Part shown: piece by piece, positions 13,979 to 25,400 of the stretch
Numbering within the stretch: position 1 is the first letter of the stretch
Layout of the letters: the number at the start of each line of letters is the position of its first letter
Assembly (NCBI RefSeq): GCF_036417845.1
Contig: NC_089978.1
Coordinates: 140,238,288-140,302,287 of the forward strand
Direction: 5' to 3'
Length of the DNA stretch: 64,000 nt
From: Apteryx mantelli
Taxonomy: Eukaryota; Chordata; Aves; Apterygiformes; Apterygidae
Notes under the pieces: model-generated
What the model was told of the DNA's origin: nothing
Databases searched by the model: none
Seen by the model: the letters and a program-made list of their open reading frames with translations, nothing else
Position numbers and translations under genes: made by a program

Positions 13979-15911
13979 GAAGTCAAGCAAAGGAGGCAGG
14001 AGACCTGCATGGATGAGCAAGGAGCTCCTGGCAAAACTCAACCAGAAGGAGGAAGTATACAGAAAGTGGAAAGGGGGACAGGCCACTTGGGAGGACTACA
14101 GGAACATTGTCAGAGTATGCAGGGATGCGACAAGGAAGGCTAAGGCCCGTTTGGAATTAAATCTGGCAAGGCATGTCAAGGACAGCAAGAAGGGCTTCTT
14201 CAAATACATCAGCAGCAAGAGGAAGACTAGGGAAAATGTGGGCCCATTGCTGAATGGGGTGGGTGCCCTGGTGACGAAGGATGCAGAGAAGGCAGAGTTA
14301 CTGAATGCCGCCTTTGCTTCAGTCTTTACTGCTCAGGCCAGCCCTCAGGAACCCCAGACCCTGGAGGCAAGAGAGAAAGTCTGGAGAGAGGAAGACTTTC
14401 CCTTGGTGGAGGAGGATGGGGTTAGAGATCATTTAAGCAAACTTGACACCCACAAATCCATGGGCCCTGATGGGATGCACCCACGAGTGCTGAGGGAGCT
14501 GGCGGACATTATTGCTAAGCCACTCTCCATCATCTTTGAAAGGTCATGGAGGACAGGAGAGGTGCCTGAGGACTGGAAGAAAGCCAATGTCACCCCAGTC
14601 TTCAAAAAGGGCAAGAAGGAGGACCCAGGGAACTACAGGCCAGTCAGCCTCACCTGCATCCCTGGAAAGGTGATGGAGCAGCTCATCCTGGAAGCCATCT
14701 CCACGCATGTGGAGGAAAAGAAGGTGATCAGGAGTAGTCAGCATGGCTTCACCAAGGGGAAATCATGCCTAACCAATCTGATAGCCTTCTATGCTGGAAT
14801 GACTGGCTGGGTAGATGAGGGGAGAGCAGTGGATGTTGTCTACCTAGACTTCAGCAAGGCTTTTGACACTGTCTCCCATAGCATCCTCATAGACAAGCTC
14901 AGGAAGTGTGGGTTAGATGAGTGGACAGTGAGGTGGACTGAGAACTGGCTGAATGGCAGAGCTCAGAGGGTTGTGATCAGTGGCACAGAGTCTAGTTGGA
15001 GGCCTGTAGCTAGCGGTGTCCCCCAGGGGTCAGTACTGGGTCCAGTCTTGTTCAACTTCTTCATCAATGACCTGGATGAAGGCACAGAGTGCACCCTCAG
15101 CAAGTTTGCTGACGATACAAAACTGGGAGGAGTGGCTGATACACCGGAGGGCTGTGCTGCCATTCAGAGAGACTTGGACAGGCTGGAGAGGTGGGCGGAG
15201 AGGAACCTCCTGAAGTTCAACAAAGGCAAGTGCAGGGTCCTGCACCTGGGGAGGAATAACCCCATGCACCAGTACAGGTTGGGGGTTGACCTGCTGGAAA
15301 GCAGCTCTGCGGAGAAGGCCCTGGGAGTGCTGGTGGACACCAAGTTAAGCATGAGGCAGCAATGTGCCCTTGTGGCCAAGAAGGCCAATGGTATCCCAGG
15401 GGGGTGCATCAGGAAGAGTGTTGCCAGCAGGTCGAGGGAGGTGATCCTCCCCCTCTACTCAGCCCTGGTGAGGCCACATCTGGAGTACTGCGTCCAGTTC
15501 TGGGCTCCCCAGTACAAGAGGGATGTGGCACTACTGGAGCAAGTCCAGCGAAGGGCTACAGAGATGATGAGGGCACTGGAGCATCTCTCTTATGAGGAAA
15601 GGCTGAGAGAGCTTGGCCTGTTTAGCTTGGAGAAGAGAAGGCTGAGAAGAGATCTTATCAACGTGTACAAGTATCTGAAGGGAGGATGTCGAGAGGATGG
15701 GACCAGACTCTTTTCAGTGGTGCCGAGCGACAGGACGCGAGGCAATGGGCACAAACTGAAACACAGACACTTCCATCTGAACATGAGGAAAAACTTTTTC
15801 ACTGTAAGGGTGACAGAGCACTGGAACAGGTTGCCCAGAGAGGTTGTGGAGTCTCCTTCTCTGGAGATATTCAAAACGCGCCTGGATGCAATCCTGTGCA
15901 ATGTGCTCTAG
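13971..15911 (+). CDS. CR1 ORF2 reverse transcriptase, copy A (open)
   Basis: A 646-codon open frame for the CR1 reverse transcriptase and C-terminal domain, which copies element RNA into DNA at the target site. Visible landmarks are the finger-region PDG at about 166-168, YRPVSL at 222-227, motif A FSKAFD at 294-299, motif [12 protein letters not shown] at 348-358 and the catalytic FADD at 379-382, all intact. The frame ends at the usual CR1 ORF2 stop just before the 3' UTR. The start used here is a Met internal to the normal ORF2. It opens the frame only because the 11-nt deletion cut it off from the endonuclease. A 3-nt insertion near 15,400, shared with copy B, adds one glycine. Lacking its endonuclease and ORF1, the copy should not move on its own. 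Confidence 0.93.
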   Translation: MSRKSSKGGRRPAWMSKELLAKLNQKEEVYRKWKGGQATWEDYRNIVRVCRDATRKAKARLELNLARHVKDSKKGFFKYISSKRKTRENVGPLLNGVGALVTKDAEKAELLNAAFASVFTAQASPQEPQTLEAREKVWREEDFPLVEEDGVRDHLSKLDTHKSMGPDGMHPRVLRELADIIAKPLSIIFERSWRTGEVPEDWKKANVTPVFKKGKKEDPGNYRPVSLTCIPGKVMEQLILEAISTHVEEKKVIRSSQHGFTKGKSCLTNLIAFYAGMTGWVDEGRAVDVVYLDFSKAFDTVSHSILIDKLRKCGLDEWTVRWTENWLNGRAQRVVISGTESSWRPVASGVPQGSVLGPVLFNFFINDLDEGTECTLSKFADDTKLGGVADTPEGCAAIQRDLDRLERWAERNLLKFNKGKCRVLHLGRNNPMHQYRLGVDLLESSSAEKALGVLVDTKLSMRQQCALVAKKANGIPGGCIRKSVASRSREVILPLYSALVRPHLEYCVQFWAPQYKRDVALLEQVQRRATEMMRALEHLSYEERLRELGLFSLEKRRLRRDLINVYKYLKGGCREDGTRLFSVVPSDRTRGNGHKLKHRHFHLNMRKNFFTVRVTEHWNRLPREVVESPSLEIFKTRLDAILCNVL

Positions 15912-16000
15912 GTGACCCTGCTTGAGCAGGGGGGTTGGACTAGATGATCTCCAGAGGTCCCTTCCAACCTCAGCGATTCTGTGATTCTGTGATTCTGTGA
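15912..16000 (+). other. CR1 copy A 3' UTR with hairpin and octamer tail
   Basis: The short 3' UTR contains a perfect 6-bp stem with a 4-nt loop (CCCTGC-TTGA-GCAGGG, 15,916-15,931), then the conserved GGTTGGACTAGATGATCTCC stretch and three tandem ATTCTGTG octamers. In CR1 elements the conserved 3' end is thought to be recognised by the element's own reverse transcriptase. Confidence 0.8.
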
Positions 16001-16720
16001 TAACCTATGGCATTTCATTGATCATTGTATTTTTTAGGAAAGGTGTATTAACAAACATCCCATTTTTTTACAAGGGTTAGCTGTCAAGCTGTTTAAAAAT
16101 GCCATCAGAAAAAAGCAGAATAGCCTGAGTGTTTATTCAATAATCCTTTCTTTGTGTATCATATAACTCATGCTGGACAATGGAAAACATCTAAAAAATG
16201 CTGGTTTTATAAGCCTGAAATGTGAGGAATTATAGGCAATATAAACAAATGTGAATCTCTGACACATATTAAAATAGTTATAATTACACAGAGAGTATGC
16301 AAGACACGGATGCAATACCAATACCATATCTATCACAGGAAATGATTGTCCCGAAAGGTGATGCAGCAAGTTTAAAATACACACTCTACAATAAACAAGA
16401 TCAAAAGAAAAGAAAAAAAAAGAAACATTTTTATTTTGGCTTGCCAAATACTACACTGTTATCGGCATCTATACTTGACTGTCACCACTTTCAGGACATT
16501 ACGGTAGGTCTTTATAAAGTAATGCTAGCAATGCTTCCCACAGAAATGTAATCATAATAACCTACCATGTGTATCTGTGGCAAATGGCATAAAGAAAGAC
16601 TGACCTTTTGCTCCATGTACAAGGGAGCTTGATGAGGGCATTTTTAGCTACTGCATCATTGTGGCAAGTGAACTGCTTAGGTAATGTCTCCAATAAGAAG
16701 TCAATGCACCTCAGTCCTGT

Positions 16721-16806
16721 CCTTTCCTTTCCTTTCCTTTCCTTTCCTTTCCTTTCCTTTCCTTTCCTTTCCTTTCCTTTCCTTTCCTTTCCTTTCCTTT
16801 CCTTTC
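16721..16806. repeat. (CCTTT)n pentanucleotide microsatellite, about 17 units
   Basis: Eighty-six bases of perfect CCTTT repeat with no interruptions. The strand is all pyrimidine and the unit has mirror symmetry, so the tract could in principle form a triplex (H-DNA). The perfect repeat implies high length variability. Confidence 0.97.
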
Positions 16807-19800
16807 GCTAATGAAACATATGCTTTCAAAGTCAATTGCAAACCTTGAGCCAGAGTGTAACTCCGCTGATTTCCCCATGAAATTAAGCTGATTTGGGCCA
16901 AATATAGCCCTGAACTGATATTCAGCAACAATTATATTAGTTTAATGTATGCTTAAAACATACAAAAATCTGTTCTTCAGCTCTGCTAACAGGCCATTGA
17001 TTCTTGAAGCCTTAGAACAATATTACCGGACAGATCACAGAAAAGACATTTGTTTAGCCTGCTCCTGAAAGCACATGGAATAGTGAGGGCTTAAGTTATA
17101 CCCAGGTAAAAAGTATTTCCTGGACCAGGATTTCTTTAGCACATTTATAATCTATTGATGAAAAAGGAATGCCACAGGTGTTATAAAATCTTTCTAGACA
17201 ATATTCAGAACTACCATGTAAAAATTTTTACGGCAATCTTGTGTACTAGTTAATCGCTGTTGCAACAAAGCTTGCTGTACATAAAGTACTTAACGCAGAC
17301 TACATATTTCAGGTAGCTTAGAGTGGGCTGCAATGCAGCGGATGAAGCAGGGACATACAAATGGGAAGTTAGACCATGCTGGGCTCTGTGCTGTAACATC
17401 TACCCATCTGGCATCAGGAAAGCTACCTAGCTGGAAGCTAAATTGACTATAGCCATAAAATGTACTTTTGGAGCCCATTTTACATTTGCACTGTCTGTTT
17501 GATACTGCACTGACATTGTACATGATCTGAAAGTGAGTATAAATTATATCTGTGTCCACTTTATGAACAATATGTAATCAGTGGCTATTTCCTGTTAGGA
17601 AACAAGGTGAAATCTTATCACAGACTCTTTCTATCCAAGGTGAGAGGTCAAAGCTGTAGCTTAAATATTTGGCCTAAAAAATAAAGAGTGGAGGAGAAGG
17701 TCTAGAGAGGTAAAATGGAGTTTCAGCATGAACAAGAATTAGACCCTTTCAGGTCATGTCTACACGGATAATTACAGACAGTCAGGAATTAATATTGCCA
17801 TTTACTGAGCAAGCTGTACATGAGGCAACTTTTGACCAGCAGCCAATGTAAAGATGCACAAAAATCTCAAAACACTAATGGGACCTCAGCCTCTGGAACG
17901 ACTACTGCATTTTCTCTGTTTGGCCTTCCTATGATATAGTGAAGGAATTCAATGCTTTGTTAATAAAAATGTTATTTGTCAATGCCATTCCTAGAGCAAA
18001 ACAAATATTCAAATATTCCCTCACTGATCTCAATTCTGGACCGTGTATAGAAAGTGTCTGGCAAATGATTTCCTCTTTGTTAAAAACTTCTATATACATA
18101 GACTCAGTGCTAACCTAGAATTTTGTAATGGAAGCAACTAGGGAGCCAACAGAAACATATGGAAATATAACACAAATGCATAAGACTGTTACCACGGCAT
18201 TCAGTATTAACATATCAAATTATTAGTTACAAATCCCACTGTTCTGTTCTTCTCTGCTCTAGATCATCAAATAAAACTGTTAAAATGGAACAGGCCTGAC
18301 ACTAACAGCAATGAAAGACACCATTATATATAGTAGTTCTATTGTTACCCCAGTCTTCTAGATAGCTTTTAATATACACAGCTGTTTTCTTAAAACACAT
18401 CTTTGCATAACAAGAATTATGGCTTATTTTTAATATAAAGTATAGAATCATATATATGCATGTATAATATATAAGTTTTGGTGATGTTCTAGGCTGCAGA
18501 TTCACTAGCTTGAACATTTTTGTTCTTGCATTTGTCGGTTTTAAAAGTCAGCTCAACTGGCTATGACTTTCTTGTTTCTTCTATTAAATATCACTCTTGC
18601 CAAAATTATTTTATACAATCATGGTTATTAAAGATATTGATACTTGAACATATTATAGAAAGAAAAAATTTCCATGCCTCAAAGAGGCAGAAAAAGTTCT
18701 ACTGGTAGATCTTGAACATATTATTTCTCTTAGATGTCATTCTTCAGTCTGTCAGGAGAGAAGGAAAAAAAAAAAGAGAGAATTCTAATGTTACTAGACA
18801 TTACTCTAGTGCTAGACTGGGTTTTGCAAACCCTTCCCTTCCTTCCTCCCTCCCAAATTTCCACAAACTGTATTGTCCTGTAGTTATGCAGAAAAAATGT
18901 AAAATAAAACTAAGCTCTAAAGCTTTGGGTGGGATGTGGAGAAGATGAAGATTATTGCATATTGCAAAGCTTGCATACTGGATAGCTTTTTCTGCTGGCT
19001 AACAAAATTTCTTCTCTGAGACTTGGGGTTTTGAATACAATCCAGGTTCTCAATCTGATTTTTGTATGACTGTGGTCTAATTCTGTTTTATTATTTGTCA
19101 CCACTTTAAGTAGCAGACACTAAATCAGCAGTTTTGCTTGGAGTGTAAAGAGAAAGATTAAGGGACTAAATCTGTCAAAGGTATAAAGGAACAAACAAAC
19201 AAACAAACAACCCCTTACAGCTCTCTGTGATAATCACAATATTCAAGAGTTGACATTAAACAACACTGAATGCTAATGGAAAAGATATACAGTAGTTGCC
19301 AGTGAAATCTTATTGACACCCATCAAAAACTTCTGTAACAAGTGCTTTTGCGTATTATTGCAACTCAGAATGTAAAACTCTTCAGTAAAGTATAAAAATG
19401 CTGGTAACGCACTAGGGCTCTGACTTTTGATGGGGATCACTTTGCAGTCTATCGTAGAAAGGAATACTATTCCACATATGGCCCTAGAAATAAAAAACCC
19501 AGAAGACTGAAGTCCATCTAGGAATTTATTCATATCACATCTCCACAATTAAACATAGATTGTAAGACAGCACTATACAAACAATCAATCAACTTTATTT
19601 TGCACTAACTCTGCTTCCCAAATGAGTAATGTGTAGATCAGCACCATTCTAGCTGCAGTTGACAAAGACATGAATTACACTTGCTTGGGACCAATAAACA
19701 AATAGAAGACTGCAATCTGCTGGCCAGGTCCTGGAGATGAAAAATACTTAAATTCTCCATAACCACATAGCCCTGAAACAAAACAAGATTTACATACCAA

Positions 19801-20680
19801 AACTGAGTAACAAAGGGGGACAGATGGTCAAAACTAAGAGATTCAGAATTATCAAAACTGCATCCTTTGCCTATTCTGTCCAGATAAAAACCATCATTTG
19901 GTCTGCCAGCAGAAATGGGAAGTAATCAGTTAATCAAGATATGTATAAAAAAAGGAGACTGATTTTTCATTCATTAGTAGGGAGAGGTCATCATACGGTA
20001 AAACCTGCATTATTTACTTCTTTAGTGAACCTTTGTAATCATACAGAAGATAAAAATTTTGGTTTTGACTACAAAAGTGAAGCACGGAAAAAGAAGGTTT
20101 AAATAATACCTAAATACCCTGTAATAAATATTTCATATGGCAAAATACATATGCACCATTTGGAATTTCTTTATGGATATAAGAAAGACCATTATGTATG
20201 AAGACTAACCCGATGTAAAAAAATCCAACCCTAAATACCAAGTGCAAAGTGTATCTGCACTATAAAATGCCCATGAGTCCCCACTGAATCACAAGCCCAC
20301 TACAAGAGATATCATTCTCAATTTATTTACATTCATAAGTATGAATAATATTTTTATTTTCCCTTATTTCATTCAGAACTCCTCTAAACTAAAGCTCCAA
20401 ATCTACAATCATTAAAGTGTAGGCCTGCTGCCATTAGCAAGGCTGGATAGACCTAATGATCCAAAGCCCAATACAGTCAGTGGGGATTATTTCTACTTTC
20501 TTCAGTAGGTTTAGAAAGGGCATCTGAGGTCAGCATCCTGCACTCATCCTGTCAGAAATTCCACTGAAGCAGTGCAGTATCAGTCTCCACATAATTACAT
20601 GCATCTTTTTCCCGAAACTGAGGTCAGTCACATTAATCCTATTTTCATGAGAAAAAGACTTCTGGAATCAGACTAGCTGA

Positions 20681-20727
20681 AAGAAGGAAAGAAAGAAAGA
20701 AAGAAAAGAAAGAAAAGAAAGAAAGAA
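20681..20727. repeat. (GAAA)n-type purine microsatellite
   Basis: An imperfect all-purine run of GAAA and GAAAA units. Confidence 0.9.
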
Positions 20728-21411
20728 TTTACCATACATTAGTTTAGCTACTACAGCACAAGACTTCTTAAATGCTTTGCACTACTGTAAAAATATGTAC
20801 TGTTTAGTTTTTAAACTTCTCTATTTCTAGAGCTGGAGCTGTTTTTAAATGATTAAGGAAATGCCTGTCAACACTCTTAAAATTCAGTATTGATCTTCTG
20901 TTATACATCCAAAGCAATAGAAGGTAATAAGCTCTTCAGGCTCACTTGGGGCAATGCACTTGGGCATATACTTTGGAAATACAAACAGACTTGCATGAAT
21001 ATTTAATTTTTTTTCTCTATTTTTAAAAAATATCAAAACCATTAATAAATTACCCAGACACATGATACCACTGTTTAAACAGTCATAACAGGGAAATGTT
21101 TTCATCATTGCTGCACTTACCTAGAATATCAATCATGGGCTACTAGAAAATACAAAGAAAACACAATCATAAATAAAAACAAATGTGTTTTTTCCAGTGA
21201 TTTTCTTATTCCTTATTTTCCAATCTGATAATAGTAGTCAAAAGGAAAAAAAAATCAAAGAACAACATCCACAAATATTTCTATCAACCATAGCTTCAGA
21301 TCAATCTTGAACCAAGAGTAAAATCCCAAATGATTAGAAAAGACAACATTTGTCATTTGCTACATTGAGATTTGCAGCTCCACAAATCACACTATCAGTG
21401 TAGTCAGAATG

Positions 21412-21534
21412 TCACTCTCTCTTTTCTTCTGTAGTGATCAGCTCTTCCTTTAATAAAGTGCTTAATTGTTTCTGCGCACATGAGAGGAAAAGTTCCAAAC
21501 TAGACAGATTTCTCTGACGGACAACTTGATCAAG
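21412..21534 (-). other. candidate terminal coding exon, unidentified gene
   Basis: On the minus strand, a strong acceptor (a long pyrimidine run ending TTTCAACAG at 21,535 and above) is followed by 40 open codons and a TGA stop at 21,412-21,414. The predicted peptide starts LDQVVRQRNLSSLELFL and has leucines spaced as in a helical or coiled-coil segment. I do not recognise the protein. Forty open codons behind one acceptor arise by chance many times in 64 kb, so this is only a candidate last exon. Confidence 0.25.
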
Positions 21535-22357
21535 CTGTTGAAACAGAAGAAGAAAGAAAGACAGATCAGTTTTAAGAAAACCTGAAAATAAATGCCGGAA
21601 TTTGTCAGCAAAAATTCAACCATTCAACCAAAAATCCCAGATAGCTTACATGCATGCAATTTAGTAACAATTTTTTATCTAAGTATTCCAGTTTCTCAAA
21701 AATAAAACACATGTAAGTCTAAAAATAATTTTTCAACACCTGCCAAATTCCACAAAAGTATGGTGACAAGAAATTTGAAAAAAATAACAACACACTTTGT
21801 ACTTTACATAATAGGCAGTAGGTGCAAAGAGTTAAGCCAGTGTGGTTCTTGTTTATGCTCCTTTGACCGGTTAGCCTAAGCACATGTTCCACACATGACT
21901 ATCAATAAAAGGGACAGGACTTTTAACCATTTCTAATAGAATATCATTTTCCTGACAAACCCATTAGAAAACATGTAGGTACTAGCAGGGGGAGGGAGAT
22001 TATAATGTGCAATAAAAGCACAACTCTGTCAAATCCATGCTATTTGGTATCCAGCAAAATAATGAGTTTTAGTTCTCAGGTTCATCTTTGAGAAACAGAC
22101 AAGGATTTTGAAGACTGTTTTATGAAAATTTTTCCCTCATAGGTAGCCAGGTGTTTTTGTCCTTCATAAATTGCCCGAGTTTGTTCCAGTATGCAGTAGC
22201 TGTTTAATTTTACTTACAAAAATCAAAAGGGCAACTGGTGCACTGGGTGAAATATTACAGGGGTTAGGTGTAAGAACCAGGGACATTGATGATTTCTATG
22301 CTGGGGATGCTTTCATTATGGCAGTAACAGATATTTGCTTGCAAATTTTACACTTAC

Positions 22358-22435
22358 TGCTCAGGAATAGCCTGACCCATTCCCGCACATTATGGATGGC
22401 AGTATTTTTTGCTTCTGATAATATGTTTAGCAAGA
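22358..22435 (-). other. candidate internal exon, unidentified gene
   Basis: A 78-nt minus-strand segment with a good acceptor (pyrimidine-rich, ending ATCCCCCAG) and a strong donor (GTAAGTG, 22,351-22,357). Only one frame is open, giving a peptide containing AIHNVREWVRLFLS. Both boundaries fall in phase 1. Joined directly to the candidate exon at 21,412-21,534, the frame would hit a stop, so another exon or acceptor would be needed between them. It may be a pseudo-exon. Confidence 0.2.
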
Positions 22436-25400
22436 CTGGGGGATCTGAACTTTAAAAAAAGATACTACTTTTATTTGCAAACCTACCTATGACCACTTAG
22501 CATACATGAAATGAATTCCAAAGCATTAAAATGAATTCCATTATTAGCTTTTTTTCTTCTGGAAATGCACAAAATCCTACATTTCTGACTGCATTTCCCA
22601 CCCCCAACATGGACTAGATGTTCTCTAAAAGTATTTCACTCGCCTGAGAATAACTTGAGCAACATAATTCCTCCTGTTGAATTTGAGTGTCCTCACAATA
22701 ATTCTTCCTTTATAAGGACGTATGAACACTTAGATGGCGTTCATCAACATTAACTGCTTTTATTTCAATAAAAATATAGCAGTTTACTCAGCTGAGAATA
22801 TGTCCTCATATTTTTCACTTAAAGTCTCATGTTGATTTCCTGACTTCCCACTTAAAAATATTTATTTATTTATTTATTATCTGCTCTAGATAGAATCTAA
22901 ATACAACATAAACAGGTGACTAAAGGAGGTGGATAAGGGATTAAAATCCTGGGTCCAAGTAAGGTCAAAAGAATTTTTCCACTGGATTCAAAGTAGCAAG
23001 AAGTCTGATAGTAAAAATACATCTTTATAAAGCCTGCTCTCTGTAGAATGAAATTTGAATTGAGCTGCATTCACATATATGCAAAAATAACTCAATTCAA
23101 CTGTAAAGAGAATGAGGGAAAAAGGAGTTAGATTGGCTAGTACTACCAGAAAAATATTAAGATAAATCATCCGCAAATAAGGGTTGATTTTATATTATAA
23201 TATTGTTCACAACCACTTCAGTTTCATGGGGGTTATTCTAAACAGCATTCATAACCCCTGATTTGATCTGAACTATCAGAAACAGACTTAGGGACCACAG
23301 GGTCATTATTGCTCAAAATTCACAACCTTTCTCCTCCTAAACAAAATTTACTAACTTTGAAGTCATCGAGTACAAGCTTAAAAATATAGGCAAAGTAAAT
23401 CCAGTTGTAAACAAGGGAATACTAATAAAGCTTTGAGTAAGGATTTTTGAAAAAAATTCAGCAAGTACAGCAACCTAAACAGCCCATTTGCCACACTAGA
23501 TAAATCCTCACAGAATCTGTTAAAATTACAGCTGTTCGCTTTATAAAAGACAACACTTCTGCTTTAAATTGAACACTACATACGACTACATATTTCAAAT
23601 TTCAAAATGTACTTTTAATTTGAATGATAACATGTTTAAATAGCTCCCAAAGGAAAAGTGGTAATATTTTCTGTTTTGTTTCTTCAAGCATTTTGTTCTT
23701 TCAGTTGTTGGAGTCTCCTATGGTCAGGCAATGTGAACTAAATACTTCCAGTAAAGGAAATGCATCCCTTTCTTTCCCTCCCCTTCAAAAAAGATAGGAA
23801 ATGAGTGACAGGATTTGCCAGGTTGCATATGAATGACATAAAAATATGGTTTACCAAAAGGTATTTGAAGGTGCTTAATGCCATAACATTAGTAAATAAA
23901 ACATACAGCAGGCTCCCTTTCACTTGAATTCTATAGTTCAAATGTCAAGCAAGCATCACAATTGAATGATGTTTTGAATATGACTATCCTGTAGTCAGCC
24001 ACAAATTCAACTGAATATATATATAATAAAGATGCAGGGTGAGACTGAGAGGTAGAGGTACAAAGCTAATGAGACATAAAAGTTATGCCACTCAAGAAAG
24101 TAAGTAAAGGAATTTGGAAGAAGCCTAGCTTGGCAGCACTTCTGGCAAGTTGTAGTGCACCAGTGACTAGTCAAGGTTTTGAACTCTGTAAATATTAGCA
24201 AAACAGCAGTGTGAGGCCACGTGGCCACACAAAACCTACAGTGGTGAACATCTACAAATGGCCATGGTTTTTGAAAGCAAACTACATGCCCCACATATCC
24301 AGCACTCGTGGTTTTAATTATAGCTTTCAGCAAAAATTGCTCCTGTGGTATGTTTCAACATATATAAGTAGGCAGCTCACCATTCAGCAGCTGCCATAAT
24401 GCTCTAGCAATCATTTGAATGGATATCCTGTTCCATAAGAGATATCTGCTTTTTTAATATTAATAGAAAATGCAGTGCAAAGTTGGTTATACCTTCCCAC
24501 TTCTCTTTGAAAATGCATTCACGGTTTAATTACAGCACTATGACTGAATGTACACAGAAACATTTTTATGAAGCTTTGCTTTGATACTCTTTATGCTCCT
24601 CTAAAATGCAAACCAGGCTCTGGTAGTTTGAATATTTTAGCATTTTCTTTTAACAGTGATGAATGTGTCAATTCCACAACACAAACCTATTTTGTAGAAG
24701 TCACACAGTCATAAAACTCTCCTTCAGTAATACAGATCTGCCTGTATTCCTTCTTGTTCTGTTGTTTCCTGCAAATTTCCAGCCATTGTGCAAATTTTGG
24801 CATCTCATTGCAGAGCAGACATTACTGTTCCATACATAGCCTGATGTGTACTTAGTCTATGATTTACAATGGATTTTCAAGCAGATCAAGTAAATTTCAG
24901 AAAAGCCTGCTCTTGACTTACTGAAGAAACACCTGCCACTGACAAGAAAACACAAGACTTAGAAACAGCAAACTAAGCCCCCCAAAAGCTGCATATAGAA
25001 TAGACAGCCTGGAACAAACAAACAACATAAATACGCCATTCTTGCAATAGCGCGTATCTTCTGGTTTGAAAGGTGTCTTGCCTCCTTCCTCTTCTCCAGT
25101 CCAAACTATAAAGGGCGTTTTGCATGGGGAAGCTTGCAGATGTTTTTTGTGCTTGTGATGCATATTTCTCTGGGGAATGGGTAGATAAAGTCCAATTCAC
25201 ATAAATCATCTGTTACGTCTTATGAAAGAACATATGAGACCTATTTCTGTAAAAATATCATGTCATCAAATTCTATTGCTTCTTGTAGATGTATCAGTTT
25301 GACAATGGTTTTCTGCTTACTGCACATTATATCATCTGTGCTCTTAGACTGTTCTTTATTGAGGCACCAAGAGCTTTGGCTAAACTCCCCCTTTTCTTTT

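Larger units (their letters stand above)
13640..16000 (+). mobile_element. CR1 LINE copy A, 5'-truncated
   Basis: Non-LTR retrotransposon of the CR1 family. It begins inside the C-terminal part of the ORF2 endonuclease, runs through the whole reverse transcriptase, and ends in a short 3' UTR with three ATTCTGTG octamers (15,976-15,999). Such truncation at the 5' end is usual for CR1, whose reverse transcription starts at the 3' end. The 5' junction is estimated from where similarity to copy C and to the conserved CR1 protein begins, and could be off by about 15 bp. No obvious target-site duplication is visible, as is normal for CR1. The reverse-transcriptase frame is open throughout, so the insertion is not very old. 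Confidence 0.95.

Noticed and set aside
15590..15901. Antisense open frames of ~100 codons inside each CR1 copy (also 43,812-44,123 and 51,635-51,949)
   Set aside because: They recur because the three copies are homologous and the sense strand is coding. They are shadows of the reverse-transcriptase frame with no independent evidence.
24922..24938. 17-nt minus-strand microexon with a good acceptor (TTTTCTTGTCAG) and donor (GTAAGTC)
   Set aside because: Such a short exon cannot be judged from sequence alone, and similar short acceptor-donor pairs occur elsewhere by chance (for example 55.03 kb plus strand).
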